From Lachnospiraceae bacterium UBA4260 (GTDB lineage: Bacteria; Bacillota; Clostridia; Lachnospirales; Lachnospiraceae): DNA of 64,000 nucleotides. The position numbers were made by a program, and so were the translations under genes. The notes beneath the pieces were generated by a model. That model was not told where the DNA came from. It saw nothing but the letters and a program-made list of their open reading frames with translations, and made no database searches. The first letter of the stretch is position 1; the number at the start of each line of letters is the position of its first letter. Positions 16,820 through 25,970 of this stretch are shown one piece after another. The stretch spans positions 123,241 through 187,240 of the forward strand of contig DGWK01000019.1 of the NCBI GenBank assembly GCA_002395235.1. The letters run 5' to 3'.

Positions 16820-16854
16820 GCATATTCCCCGCAGGACTTTGGCGGGACGGCTTT

Positions 16855-16908
16855 TATAAGGGCGCGCGGGGACGCGGGATCTTTATGCGGCCCCGCGCCG
16901 CTCATAAA
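16855..16908. other. GC-rich hairpin after DUF5688 gene
   Basis: ggcgcgcgggg and ccccgcgccg can pair around an internal region, with no T tract. Possibly a weak terminator or a processing stem before the tRNA promoter. Confidence 0.35.
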
Positions 16909-16917
16909 AGCTGACGC

Positions 16918-16946
16918 TGGACATTTCAAAATCTGTATGGTATAGT
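16918..16946 (+). promoter_or_regulatory. tRNA-Arg promoter
   Basis: TGGACA (16918-16923), 17-bp spacer, TATAGT (16941-16946), 50 bases before the tRNA. Confidence 0.65.
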
Positions 16947-16995
16947 GAGTAAGCCGAAGGGGATCCTGACCAGGAGATCTGTTCGGAAAAGATAT

Positions 16996-17067
16996 GCACT
17001 CGTAGTCTAACGGATAGAACGAAGGCCTCCGACGCCTTTAATGCAGGTTCGATTCCTGTCGGGTGCA
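16996..17067 (+). tRNA. tRNA-Arg(CCG)
   Basis: Acceptor gcactcg/cgggtgc (one G-T), D arm with agtctaacggatagaac, anticodon arm aaggc-ctccgac-gcctt with anticodon CCG at 34-36, T arm with gcaggttcgattcctgt and discriminator A at 17067. CCA is not encoded. A run of seven T follows at once. Confidence 0.93.
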
Positions 17068-17107
17068 TTTTTTTATGCGTACACATCTCGCGGAAAGGAA
17101 GAAGCAG

Positions 17108-18361
17108 ATGTTCGGATGGGGCAGACATAATGTGGCAGTGGTCGGAACTGGATATATGGCGGCCAGAATGGAGGCGGTCCTGAGCGCCTCCCCGACCGTG
17201 AGGCCGTACGCCGTCGTTTCCAGGGACCTGGACAGGGCGCTGTCTTTTGGCAGGGAAAACGGATTTAAAAAGGCGTATGATTCGATGGAAACCATGCTCG
17301 CGGACAAAAAGGTCGAGATGGTCTATATAGCGACGCCGGCTTCGGAGCACGCCGCGCAGGTGAGACTCTGCATTGAAGCGGGGAAACCCGTCCTGTGCGA
17401 GACGCCGATCGCCCTGACGGCCGCGGAGGCGGAGAGCCTGTTCGCCCTCTCCGAATCACTGGACGTTCTTGTGGTGGAGGCGATGCATATCCGCTTTCTT
17501 CCCTTTTTCAAGCAGATCGTCAGCGTGATCGCGAGCGGAGCCATCGGAACGCCTGTCATGCTGACCGCGAACATGGCGTCCGATATGGAAAATCTTCCGC
17601 GCCTGCAGAGGCCGTCCCTGGGAGGCGGCGCGCTGGGAGACATGGGATATTTTCTCCTGAACTTCTCCTCGATGATCTTCGGAGACAAGGTCAAGCGGAT
17701 CCAGTCGAACTGCACCTTCACATCCGTGCGGGTCGACCGCCAGCTCAGCATAGTCCTGCAATATCAGGATGACAGAATGGCGGTGCTTTCCTGCACGACG
17801 AGAGGAAACGGGGAGAGCAGGGCCGTGATTCAGGGGACCAAGGGTTATATGGTCATTGAGGACCTGAAAAATTTCGCGTCTGCGACCGTTTACGACAGCA
17901 AAAGAGTTAAAACAGCGACTTATAAGAGGGGGAGGTACAAGAGCGAATTCGAGTTTGAGATGGCGGCCTTTGCGGCGGCAATGAAATCAAAATGGAAGGA
18001 GTGCCCCGAGATCCCTCACTCGCAGTCCTTATCCATGATGCAGATGATGGACTTCATACGTAGACAGCTCGGCATATCCTATGAGGAGATTCAGATCTCC
18101 CAGATCCCGGACATGATCGGCGGCGCTGCGGGCCCTCAGATCCACGCGGCCGATGAGACGGTGAGCGTCGAAACGGCGGAAACGGTAACTGCACAGGAAC
18201 CTGTGGAAGCCAATCCTGAAGTTCTTCCCGAAGCCGATCCCGAAGTTCTTCCCGAAGTGGATTCCGAAATTGATTTCAAAATCCCTTCCGAAGTTGATTT
18301 CGAAATTCCTTCCGAACTCTCTTTTGATCCTGATTCCGAAGCCTTGTCCAAGGCTGATTAA
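17108..18361 (+). CDS. Gfo/Idh/MocA family oxidoreductase with acidic C-terminal tail
   Basis: 417 residues. The N-terminal Rossmann domain has VGTGYMAARM for NAD(P) binding, VYIATPASEHAAQ, and CETPIAL in place of the usual EKP (KPVLCETP). The second domain follows with GGGALGDMGYFLLN, typical of the family. These enzymes oxidise or reduce sugars and related ketones or dehydrogenate dihydrodiols. The last ~60 residues are a repetitive Glu/Pro/Asp/Val tail (EVLPEADPEVLPEVDSEIDF...), unusual for the family. ATG 17108 is chosen as it is preceded by a purine-rich ggaaggaag site and matches the family start. Longer in-frame starts at 17063 or 17075 run into the tRNA. Substrate unknown. Confidence 0.85.
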   Translation: MFGWGRHNVAVVGTGYMAARMEAVLSASPTVRPYAVVSRDLDRALSFGRENGFKKAYDSMETMLADKKVEMVYIATPASEHAAQVRLCIEAGKPVLCETPIALTAAEAESLFALSESLDVLVVEAMHIRFLPFFKQIVSVIASGAIGTPVMLTANMASDMENLPRLQRPSLGGGALGDMGYFLLNFSSMIFGDKVKRIQSNCTFTSVRVDRQLSIVLQYQDDRMAVLSCTTRGNGESRAVIQGTKGYMVIEDLKNFASATVYDSKRVKTATYKRGRYKSEFEFEMAAFAAAMKSKWKECPEIPHSQSLSMMQMMDFIRRQLGISYEEIQISQIPDMIGGAAGPQIHAADETVSVETAETVTAQEPVEANPEVLPEADPEVLPEVDSEIDFKIPSEVDFEIPSELSFDPDSEALSKAD

Positions 18362-18376
18362 GAATCCGGTTCCTGA

Positions 18377-18404
18377 GAAAAGCCCCCTGTGCAGGGGGCT
18401 TTTC
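18377..18404. terminator. Bidirectional terminator
   Basis: gaaaagccccc-tgtgca-gggggcttttc, a perfect palindrome between convergent genes, with A and T runs on both sides. Confidence 0.9.
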
Positions 18405-18426
18405 TGATGGGAAATTCATAACTGAG

Positions 18427-19251
18427 TCAGAGCGGGAACATCTGAGGTTTTCTTTCTTTATAGACGGCGAAATATTTAAATCCCAGCGCGCGGAGAATTT
18501 CGGCGGTCTCCTCGAAGCGGCCTGCAATGCGCTCCGGCACGTGGGCGTCCGAACCGATCGTGATCAGCTCACCGCCCATTTCTTTGTAGCGGGAGAGAAT
18601 GTCCGGAAGAGGGTTGAAGTGCGGCATACCCTTGGTCAGGGGAGATGTATTGACCTCAAGGGCGATGCTGCGGTCGATCAGTTCCCGAAGGATGGGGTCG
18701 ATCCGGTCGGCATAGGCTTTGTAGGTATAGATCATGTCTCTGTCGGGCAGATACCGGGTCACATAATCGAGATGACCGCATGAGTCAATATCGGGAAACG
18801 CCCGAATGTTGTTCAGTGTATCCTCGAGATACAGGACAAGAGCTTCCTGCTGCGTCCGGGAATACAGAAAATCCGGGTAGTAGGGGTCAAATCCCGCGCA
18901 CAGGTGGTTGGACCCGATAATGAATTCGTAGTCGTGCTCCCGGACATAGGACCGGAGGAAGCCGCCCAGGTGCGGCTGAAGGCCAAGCTCGACGCCAAGA
19001 TGCAGCTCGATCTTTCCTTCATATTTTTCCTTCATTTTCAGGAAATCATTTCTGTACGAGTCATAGTCCAGCTCGAAGGTACCCGGCGCCACGTCCGGGT
19101 TGTTTTCGTAAGGAAACTCCGGATCATAGTGGTCTGTGAAGCACATGATTTTCAGCCCTCGCGCCAATCCGGCCCGGATCTGGGTCTCCATCGGCGCGGT
19201 GCTGTCACCGGAATGTTCGGAGTGAAGATGGTAATCCGCGATGATGCTCAT
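18427..19251 (-). CDS. hisK: Histidinol-phosphatase, PHP family (HisK type)
   Basis: 274 residues. PHP-type metal motifs are present: DYHLHSEHSGD at the N-terminus, TDHYD, and late IGSDAHVPERIAG, with a central GVELG and NTSPL. In Firmicutes this family removes phosphate from histidinol phosphate, the penultimate part of histidine synthesis. No other his genes are near, so it is a lone pathway gene. Family members with other phosphatase roles exist, so the substrate is inferred. Confidence 0.85.
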   Translation of the reverse strand: MSIIADYHLHSEHSGDSTAPMETQIRAGLARGLKIMCFTDHYDPEFPYENNPDVAPGTFELDYDSYRNDFLKMKEKYEGKIELHLGVELGLQPHLGGFLRSYVREHDYEFIIGSNHLCAGFDPYYPDFLYSRTQQEALVLYLEDTLNNIRAFPDIDSCGHLDYVTRYLPDRDMIYTYKAYADRIDPILRELIDRSIALEVNTSPLTKGMPHFNPLPDILSRYKEMGGELITIGSDAHVPERIAGRFEETAEILRALGFKYFAVYKERKPQMFPL

Positions 19252-19371
19252 TTATCGGCTCCTTTTTTGTTTTTGTGTGCATTTTAGCAATATTTTGGGC
19301 AAGTATCAATCAATTGTCACTAAAACAGCACCGTATTTAGACGAAGATTTGTATAAAACTCCATCAGCCAC

Positions 19372-19401
19372 TTGAAAATTATATAGCGCATGCGTTAAAA
19401 T
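19372..19401 (+). promoter_or_regulatory. Candidate promoter of the glycolytic cluster
   Basis: TTGAAA (19372-19377), 18-bp spacer, TAAAAT (19396-19401). Transcription would start near 19408, giving a leader of ~140 bases before gapA. Confidence 0.45.
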
Positions 19402-19419
19402 GAGTTAGCTGACAAAGTA

Positions 19420-19507
19420 TGACGTTCACATGCGCGAATCGGCGGGAAGTGACGCGCGCAGGCGGAATAATTCGCAGAGGAAATGTCTATGTGAATCGTC
19501 ATTTTTT
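19420..19507 (+). promoter_or_regulatory. Structured gapA leader with terminator-like 3' end
   Basis: tgacgttcacat (19420-19431) pairs with atgtgaatcgtca (19489-19501), one bulge. Inside, gcgaat (19434-19439) pairs with attcgc (19470-19475). Six T follow at 19502-19507, 41 bases before the gapA start. This could be an attenuator or a protein- or ligand-sensing leader, but it is not a class I recognise. Confidence 0.5.
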
Positions 19508-19548
19508 GTTACATTATCATTTCTAAATGTTTTTAGGAGGAAAGAAAC

Positions 19549-20568
19549 ATGGCAGTAAAAGTAGCAATTAATGGTTTCGGACGTATTGGCCGTCTGGCAT
19601 TCCGTCAGATGTTCGGCGCAGAGGGATTTGAGATCGTAGCGATCAACGACCTTACTTCTCCCGCTATGCTCGCACACCTGCTCAAGTATGACAGCACACA
19701 GGGCAGATATGATAAGGCTGAGACAGTATCCGCAGGCGAGGATTTCATCACTGTTGACGGCAAGGACATCAAGATCTATGCAAAGGCTAACGCAGCTGAG
19801 CTCCCTTGGGGCGAGATCGGTGTTGACGTAGTTCTGGAGTGCACAGGCTTCTATACCTCCAAGGCTAAGGCTCAGGCTCACATCGATGCAGGCGCTAAGC
19901 ATGTCATCATCTCTGCTCCCGCAGGAAATGACCTTCCTACAATCGTTTACAACGTAAACCACGAGTCTCTTACAAGCGAAGATAAGATCATCTCCGCTGC
20001 ATCCTGCACAACCAACTGCCTGGCTCCTATGGCTAAGGCTCTCAATGATCTGGCTCCCATCAAGGGCGGTATCATGTGCACCATCCACGCTTACACAGGC
20101 GATCAGATGACTCTGGACGGACCTCAGAGAAAGGGCGACAAGAGAAGATCCCGTGCAGCAGCGATCAACATCGTTCCCAACAGCACAGGCGCAGCTAAGG
20201 CTATCGGCCTTGTTATCCCTGAACTGAACGGCAAGCTCATCGGCGCAGCTCAGCGTGTTCCTACACCTACAGGCTCCACCACCATCCTTACAGCTGTCGT
20301 AGAAGGCAACGTAACAAAGGATGAGATCAATGCCGCTATGAAGGCTGCTTCCAACGAGTCCTTCGGCTACAACGTAGACGAGATCGTTTCCAGCGATATC
20401 GTTGGCATGCGCTACGGTTCTCTGTTCGATTCCACTCAGACCATGGTTCTGCCTCTTGACAACGGCACAACCGAGGTTCAGGTTGTTTCCTGGTATGACA
20501 ACGAGAACTCCTACACAAGCCAGATGGTTCGCACCATCAAGCACTTCGGTAAGCTTCTCGGCGCTTGA
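19549..20568 (+). CDS. gapA: Glyceraldehyde-3-phosphate dehydrogenase
   Basis: 339 residues, full length. Converts glyceraldehyde-3-phosphate, NAD and phosphate to 1,3-bisphosphoglycerate. The N-terminal NAD fold GFGRIGR has N33-D34 after the second strand, which favours NAD over NADP. Catalytic C153 is in SAASCTTNC and H180 in TIHAYTGDQ. The ribosome site is aggagg. Codon choice looks strongly biased, as for a highly expressed gene. It heads gap-pgk-tpi and sits behind a structured leader. Confidence 0.98.
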   Translation: MAVKVAINGFGRIGRLAFRQMFGAEGFEIVAINDLTSPAMLAHLLKYDSTQGRYDKAETVSAGEDFITVDGKDIKIYAKANAAELPWGEIGVDVVLECTGFYTSKAKAQAHIDAGAKHVIISAPAGNDLPTIVYNVNHESLTSEDKIISAASCTTNCLAPMAKALNDLAPIKGGIMCTIHAYTGDQMTLDGPQRKGDKRRSRAAAINIVPNSTGAAKAIGLVIPELNGKLIGAAQRVPTPTGSTTILTAVVEGNVTKDEINAAMKAASNESFGYNVDEIVSSDIVGMRYGSLFDSTQTMVLPLDNGTTEVQVVSWYDNENSYTSQMVRTIKHFGKLLGA

Positions 20569-20604
20569 TCTGTCTTACCGACAGGTAAATTATTGACCTG
20601 AAAA

Positions 20605-20640
20605 GCCTAAGGGGTCCGGTCTAAAATGGACCGGGCCCCT
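20605..20640 (+). other. Hairpin between gapA and pgk
   Basis: aggggtccggtc and ggaccgggcccct pair around taaaat. Only a weak T stretch follows, so it is more likely a stabilising or processing stem that uncouples gapA from pgk levels than a full terminator. Confidence 0.55.
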
Positions 20641-20665
20641 GTTCTATTAAAGGAGGAATATTATT

Positions 20666-21874
20666 ATGGGACTGAATAAGAAATCCGTTGACGATATCAA
20701 CGTAAAGGGCAAATATGTCCTGTGCAGATGCGACTTCAACGTTCCGCTCAAGGCCGGCGTCATCACCGACGACAACCGTATCGTGGCAGCTCTGCCCACC
20801 ATCAAGAAGCTGATCGCGGACGGCGGCAAGGTCATCCTTTGCTCCCACCTCGGAAAGCCGAAGGGAGAGCCCAAGCCCGAGATGTCTCTGGCTCCCGTGG
20901 CAGCACGCCTGTCCGAGTTGCTGGGCAAGGAAGTCGTTTTCGCGGCAGATCCTGAAGTTGTAGGCCCTAACGCAAAGGCTGCAGTTGCGGCTATGAAGGA
21001 CGGCGACGTTGTTCTCCTTGAGAACACCCGTTACAGAAAAGAAGAGACCAAGAACGGCGAAGCTTTCTCCAAAGAGCTCGCTTCCCTCGCAGAAGTATTC
21101 GTAAACGACGCTTTCGGTACCGCTCACAGAGCTCACTGCTCCAACGTTGGCGTAACCGAGTATCTGAGCCCCTGCGCAGTCGGCTATCTGATGCAGAAAG
21201 AGATCGACTTCCTCGGCAAGGCAGTTGAAGATCCGGTACGTCCTTTCGTAGCGATCCTCGGCGGCGCAAAGGTTGCTGACAAGCTCAACGTCATCAACAA
21301 CCTGCTCGAGAAGTGCGACACTCTCATCATCGGCGGCGGCATGGCTTACACCTTCCTCAAGGCGAAGGGCTATGAGATCGGCAAGTCCCTGGTTGACGAG
21401 ACCAAGATCGACTACTGCGCAGAGATGATCAAGAAGGCTCAGGACCTCGGCAAGCAGCTTCTTCTTCCCGTTGACACCGTAGTTACCGCTTCCTTCCCGG
21501 ATCCCATCGACGCTGAGATCGAGGTAGAGGTCGTTGATGCCGACAAGATCCCCGCTGACAAGATGGGCATGGATATCGGCCCCAAGACCATCGCTCTTTA
21601 CAGCGACGCGATCAAGAACGCGAAGACCGTTGTCTGGAACGGACCTATGGGCGTATTCGAGAACCCGATCCTTGCAAACGGCACAAAGTGCGTAGCACAG
21701 GCTCTGGCTGATGCAGACGCGACCACCATCATCGGCGGCGGCGACAGTGCGGCAGCAGCGAACCAGATGGGCTTCCACGACAAGATGAGCCACATTTCCA
21801 CCGGCGGCGGCGCTTCCCTCGAGTTCCTTGAGGGCAAGGAGCTTCCCGGCGTAGCGGCAGCGGACGACAAATAA
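20666..21874 (+). CDS. pgk: Phosphoglycerate kinase
   Basis: 402 residues, full length. Makes ATP and 3-phosphoglycerate from 1,3-bisphosphoglycerate. The N-terminal substrate-domain signature [10 protein letters not shown] is present, with [29 protein letters not shown], and the nucleotide end WNGPMGVFE and GGGDSAAA. Ribosome site aaaggagg. It follows gapA by ~97 bases including a hairpin and is followed by tpiA. Confidence 0.98.
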   Translation: MGLNKKSVDDINVKGKYVLCRCDFNVPLKAGVITDDNRIVAALPTIKKLIADGGKVILCSHLGKPKGEPKPEMSLAPVAARLSELLGKEVVFAADPEVVGPNAKAAVAAMKDGDVVLLENTRYRKEETKNGEAFSKELASLAEVFVNDAFGTAHRAHCSNVGVTEYLSPCAVGYLMQKEIDFLGKAVEDPVRPFVAILGGAKVADKLNVINNLLEKCDTLIIGGGMAYTFLKAKGYEIGKSLVDETKIDYCAEMIKKAQDLGKQLLLPVDTVVTASFPDPIDAEIEVEVVDADKIPADKMGMDIGPKTIALYSDAIKNAKTVVWNGPMGVFENPILANGTKCVAQALADADATTIIGGGDSAAAANQMGFHDKMSHISTGGGASLEFLEGKELPGVAAADDK

Positions 21875-21944
21875 GATCTGACAGGTCAAGAGCGGGGGCG
21901 AAACACTGTTTTGCCCCTGCATCAGCATGAAAAGGAGAGTAAAA

Positions 21945-22694
21945 ATGGCAAGAAGAAAAATCGTAGCCGGCAACTGGAAAATGAACAAGACGCCTTCCGA
22001 AGCAAAGGCGCTCGTTGAGATGCTCGCTCCCCTCGTAAAGAACGACGATGTGGACGTAGTTTACTGCGTGCCCGCAATCGACATCGTTCCCGTAGTCGAG
22101 GCAGTCAAGGGCACTAATGTAGCAGTCGGCGCAGAGAATATGTCCGATAAGGACAGCGGCGCTTACACCGGCGAGATCTCCGGCGCTATGCTCAAGGACG
22201 CAGGCGTTAAGTATGTTATCATCGGCCACTCCGAGAGAAGAGATTACTACAAGGAAGATGATGCTTTCCTGAACAGAAAGGTCCTCAAGGCGTTCGAGTA
22301 CGGCCTTACCCCTATTCTTTGCTGCGGCGAGTCCCTCGAGCAGAGAGAAGCGAACGTCACGATCGACTGGATCCGCCTTCAGCTCAAGAGCGACCTGATC
22401 GGCGTTACAGCAGAGCAGGCTGCTTCCATGGTCATCGCTTATGAGCCCATCTGGGCAATCGGTACCGGCAAGGTCGCTACGACCGAGCAGGCACAGGAAG
22501 TCTGCCACGCGATCCGCGAGCTCATCGCCGAGATCTATGACACAGATACAGCTGAGAAGATCCGCATCCAGTACGGCGGCTCCGTTAAGGGTTCCTCCGC
22601 TCCCGAGCTGTTCGCACAGCCCGACATCGACGGCGGCCTGATCGGCGGCGCTGCCCTGAAGGAAGACTTCGGAAAGATTGTCAATTACAAGTAA
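21945..22694 (+). CDS. tpiA: Triosephosphate isomerase
   Basis: 249 residues. Interconverts dihydroxyacetone phosphate and glyceraldehyde-3-phosphate. Catalytic K12 (GNWKMNK), H95 (IIGHSERR), E167 ([10 protein letters not shown]) and the phosphate loop QYGGSVK are all present. Start 21945 has aaaggaga upstream. An ATG at 21927 lies before that site and is unlikely. Third gene of the glycolytic cluster. Confidence 0.98.
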   Translation: MARRKIVAGNWKMNKTPSEAKALVEMLAPLVKNDDVDVVYCVPAIDIVPVVEAVKGTNVAVGAENMSDKDSGAYTGEISGAMLKDAGVKYVIIGHSERRDYYKEDDAFLNRKVLKAFEYGLTPILCCGESLEQREANVTIDWIRLQLKSDLIGVTAEQAASMVIAYEPIWAIGTGKVATTEQAQEVCHAIRELIAEIYDTDTAEKIRIQYGGSVKGSSAPELFAQPDIDGGLIGGAALKEDFGKIVNYK

Positions 22695-22720
22695 TTGATT
22701 TCCAATCCTTGACGAATTAT

Positions 22721-22762
22721 AAAAAGGTGTGTGAAAAACGATGGTTTTTCACACACCTTTTT
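22721..22762 (+). terminator. Terminator of the glycolytic cluster
   Basis: Stem aaaggtgtgtgaaaaa / tttttcacacaccttt with a six-base loop, then further T. Confidence 0.93.
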
Positions 22763-23044
22763 CTGCGTCCGTATAAAAAACACTGGTCCGGCTGTCGCGT
22801 GTTCTAATCGGATTCCAATTCATTCTTGCACTTAGACACCAACAATACCCGAAGGCACCCCTCCCGGGACCGGATCGCAGTTCTGAATATGATTGTAATG
22901 ACATGGCGCGCCGTTGTAAATAGATTCCCCTGATTCTTGCAGTTCATCGGCCGAGAGTCTATACTGTGAAATGACCCTTCAGCGCAGGCGGGAAGTGCCC
23001 CGCCGGGCGCAGGGGACTCAGAAAGGCGGAAAACACCATTTAAT
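22763..23044. other. Intergenic region, one promoter candidate
   Basis: No gene that I can support. It contains a promoter-like TTGCAG (22937-22942), 17-bp spacer, TATACT (22960-22965) in the plus direction and a GC-rich hairpin near 22982-23010 just before the flavoprotein gene. Confidence 0.5.
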
Positions 23045-24352
23045 ATGCATAGTGATAATATAAGAAAAGATGTCCGCAGGAAGCGGATCGTGATCATAGG
23101 AGCGGGGGCGGCCGGCCTGATGGCGGCCTGCGCCGCAGCGGACGCGGGCGCATCCGTCACGGTTTTAGAGAAGAACGAGAAAGCCGGCAAGAAGATCTAT
23201 ATCACGGGAAAAGGGCGGTGCAATCTCACAAACGCCTGTGACATTCAGGAGTTCTGGACGCACATCGTCTCCAATCCCAAGTTCCTCTACAGCGCGGTCT
23301 ACGGATTTGACGCGCAGCAGATGATGCAGTTTATGGAGGAGAACGGGTGCCCGGTCAAAACAGAGCGCGGAGACAGGGTCTTCCCTGTATCCGATCACGC
23401 CTCGGACGTCACAAAAGCGCTTCTGGAGCATAGCAGAAAACGCAATGTGCAGTTTCGATATCATTGCCCGGTGGCGCATATTCTCACGCAGGAGAAGGAA
23501 GGCATAAGAAGAGTGACCGGTGTGGAGCTCACGAGCGGTGAGATCGTGGATGCGGACGCGGTGATCCTGGCGGTGGGCGGAAAGTCCTATCCGAGCACCG
23601 GCTCGGAAGGGGACGGCTACAGGATGGCGAAGGAACTGGGCATCGGCGTCGTGACGCCGGCGCCGTCTTTAGTTCCGATCAGGACCGGGGAGAGCTGGTG
23701 CTCCGATCTGCAGGGCCTTTCGCTTAAAAACGTGGAGCTGACCGTGGAACGGCCGGAGGAGGAGAGCGGGAAAAAGAAGAAAAAGCCGCTCTACAAGGGC
23801 TTTGGAGAGATGCTGTTCACCCACTTCGGCGTCAGCGGTCCTTTGGTGCTGACAGCCTCCTGCTACATGGATTTTAATAAGAATCCCGGGGGCTATAAGC
23901 TTTTTATCAACCTGAAACCGGCCCTGACACAGGAGCAGCTGGAGAACCGGCTCCGGCGGGAGATCGAGGCGGCGCCCGCAAAGAAGCTTGCCGGCGTGAT
24001 CAGGCCGCTCTTCCCGGCGAGGCTGGCGGAAGTGATCGCGGACCTCTCCGGACTGCGGGACAGGACAGGGGCTTCTCTGAACACAAAAGAGATCGCAGGC
24101 CTTGCGTCGCTAATCCGCGCCGTTCCGATCACGGCACAGGGCAGCAGAGGCTTCGCCGAGGCAATCGTCACTCGCGGCGGCCTGGACGTAAAAGCCTTTG
24201 ACCCGTCTACCATGAAGTGCAAAAGCATTGAGGGACTGTACGCGGCGGGCGAGGTGCTCGACGTAGACGCCCACACCGGAGGGTTCAACCTGCAGATCGC
24301 CTGGTCCACGGGGAGACTGGCCGGAGAGAGCGCGGCGCAGGAAGAAGAATGA
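23045..24352 (+). CDS. NAD(P)/FAD-dependent oxidoreductase, BaiN/HI0933 family
   Basis: 435 residues. An N-terminal FAD-binding dinucleotide motif (IIGAGAAGLMAA) is followed by EKN.KAGKKIYITGKGRCNLTN, the mark of this family. Near the C-terminus, GLYAAGEVLDVDAHTGGFNLQIAWSTG completes the FAD site. BaiN itself reduces dehydro-bile acid intermediates in some gut Clostridia, but most members have no proven substrate, so I give no gene symbol. No good ribosome site is visible before the chosen ATG. Confidence 0.88.
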   Translation: MHSDNIRKDVRRKRIVIIGAGAAGLMAACAAADAGASVTVLEKNEKAGKKIYITGKGRCNLTNACDIQEFWTHIVSNPKFLYSAVYGFDAQQMMQFMEENGCPVKTERGDRVFPVSDHASDVTKALLEHSRKRNVQFRYHCPVAHILTQEKEGIRRVTGVELTSGEIVDADAVILAVGGKSYPSTGSEGDGYRMAKELGIGVVTPAPSLVPIRTGESWCSDLQGLSLKNVELTVERPEEESGKKKKKPLYKGFGEMLFTHFGVSGPLVLTASCYMDFNKNPGGYKLFINLKPALTQEQLENRLRREIEAAPAKKLAGVIRPLFPARLAEVIADLSGLRDRTGASLNTKEIAGLASLIRAVPITAQGSRGFAEAIVTRGGLDVKAFDPSTMKCKSIEGLYAAGEVLDVDAHTGGFNLQIAWSTGRLAGESAAQEEE

Positions 24353-24403
24353 ATTTACGAACAGATACGCAATAGAATCATACACAGAGGATGGAGGACC
24401 AAA

Positions 24404-25078
24404 ATGATCAATATCGCAATTGACGGGCCTGCAGGCGCCGGAAAGAGCACAATTGCCAAGAGAGTAGCGGCTGAGAAAAACTATATTTATGTGGATACCG
24501 GCGCCATGTATCGCGCTATGGCACTGTATCTGTACCGGCTGGGGATTGACCCGGACGACAGCGCGGCAATCAGTTCCCACTGCGGCGGCGCAGACATCAC
24601 GATCGAATACAGGGACGGCGTTCAGGTCGTCCTGCTCGCGGGTGAGAATGTCAACGATTATCTCCGGACGCCCGAAGTCAGCGATATGGCCTCCAGGACC
24701 AGTGTGAACGGAGACGTCCGCGTTAAGCTCGTCCAGCTCCAGCAGGAACTGGCGCGCCGCCAGAATGTCGTGATGGACGGCAGAGACATCGGTACAGTCG
24801 TGCTGCCGGACGCACAGGTCAAAATATTCCTCACAGCCAGCGTGGAAGTGAGAGCGATGCGAAGATATCTGGAACTGATGGAAAACGACGAGAGCGCGGA
24901 CATTGACAAGATCAAGGCGCAGATCAAAGAGAGAGACGAGCGCGACATGAACCGGGCGATCTCTCCTCTGAAACAGGCGGATGACGCGGTGCTGGTCGAC
25001 ACGTCGGACCTGACGATTGATGAAGTCGTAGATAGGATTTTGTCGATCATCGACGAGAAGATCGGCGGCGGGAACTGA
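24404..25078 (+). CDS. cmk: Cytidylate kinase
   Basis: 224 residues. Phosphorylates CMP and dCMP with ATP. P-loop GPAGAGKS at residues 8-15, DTGAMYRA for substrate binding, MDGRDIGTVVLPDA, and the lid region with R.ERDERD. Start supported by gatggagga. It is followed after 13 bases by ispH, and then by the S1 protein gene, a linkage common in Clostridia. Confidence 0.97.
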   Translation: MINIAIDGPAGAGKSTIAKRVAAEKNYIYVDTGAMYRAMALYLYRLGIDPDDSAAISSHCGGADITIEYRDGVQVVLLAGENVNDYLRTPEVSDMASRTSVNGDVRVKLVQLQQELARRQNVVMDGRDIGTVVLPDAQVKIFLTASVEVRAMRRYLELMENDESADIDKIKAQIKERDERDMNRAISPLKQADDAVLVDTSDLTIDEVVDRILSIIDEKIGGGN

Positions 25079-25091
25079 GGTATTACCGAAT

Positions 25092-25970
25092 ATGGCTGAG
25101 ATCATTACTGCAAAGAGTGCGGGTTTCTGTTTCGGCGTAAAACGCGCAGTGGAAACCGTATATGAAGAAGTGGAGAAGGGCAGCCCGATCTATACGTACG
25201 GCCCCATCATCCACAATGAGGAAGTCGTAGCGGATCTGGAGAGAAGAGGCGTGCGGGTGATCACATCCGACGACGAGCTTGCGGAAATCCGGGGAGGGAC
25301 GATCATTACCCGCTCCCACGGGATCTCCAGGGAAGAAGACGAAAAGCTGCGCGCGACCGGCGCCAAGTGTGTGGACGCGACCTGTCCTTTTGTAAAGAGG
25401 ATCCACAGGATCGTAGAAGAAAACAGCGCGGCCGGGTACAGGATCGTGATCATCGGAAACCCGGATCACCCGGAAGTGAAGGGAATCATGGGATGGTCTT
25501 CTTCGCCCGTCACCGTGATCGAGAATACGCAGCAGGCGAGGGAACTTACGGAAAGCATCGACAGAGACTCTTCCTGCAATAAAAAAGATCAAAAAATCTG
25601 TGTTGTTTCGCAGACGACTTTCAACGCAAACAAATTTGAAGAAATTATTGCTATTTTAAGTGAAAAAGGATACAATGTACGATGTATGAATACCATCTGC
25701 AATGCTACGCATGAGCGGCAGGCCGAAGCGAAGGCAATTGCGTCCAAGGCGGACATCATGATCGTCATCGGAGGCAAGAGCAGTTCCAATTCAGCCAAGC
25801 TCTACGAGATCTGCAGACGGGAGTGCGCAAACACGTATTTCATACAAACGTGGCGTGACCTTAATCTTTCTCCTGCCGGAAATGAACAGATCATAGGAAT
25901 CACCGCAGGGGCGTCGACCCCAAAGAATATCATAGAGGAGGTTCAAAATCATGTCAGAGCAGACTTTTGA
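25092..25970 (+). CDS. ispH: 4-hydroxy-3-methylbut-2-enyl diphosphate reductase
   Basis: 292 residues. Last step of the MEP isoprenoid pathway: reduces HMBPP to IPP and DMAPP with a 4Fe-4S cluster. The three cluster cysteines are visible in AGFCFGVKRA (C13), DATCPFV and NTICNATHERQ, with the active-site TTFN and GGKSSSNS motifs. Its last 20 bases overlap the S1 protein gene in another frame. In some Clostridia the two are one fused protein; here they are separate but translationally coupled. Confidence 0.97.
   Translation: MAEIITAKSAGFCFGVKRAVETVYEEVEKGSPIYTYGPIIHNEEVVADLERRGVRVITSDDELAEIRGGTIITRSHGISREEDEKLRATGAKCVDATCPFVKRIHRIVEENSAAGYRIVIIGNPDHPEVKGIMGWSSSPVTVIENTQQARELTESIDRDSSCNKKDQKICVVSQTTFNANKFEEIIAILSEKGYNVRCMNTICNATHERQAEAKAIASKADIMIVIGGKSSSNSAKLYEICRRECANTYFIQTWRDLNLSPAGNEQIIGITAGASTPKNIIEEVQNHVRADF

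Noticed and set aside
17063..17107. Extended start of the Gfo/Idh/MocA gene
   Set aside because: It would begin within the tRNA-Arg acceptor end; the family N-terminus fits ATG 17108.
20621..21988. 455-codon minus-strand frame over pgk
   Set aside because: Antisense shadow of a highly biased, highly expressed gene.
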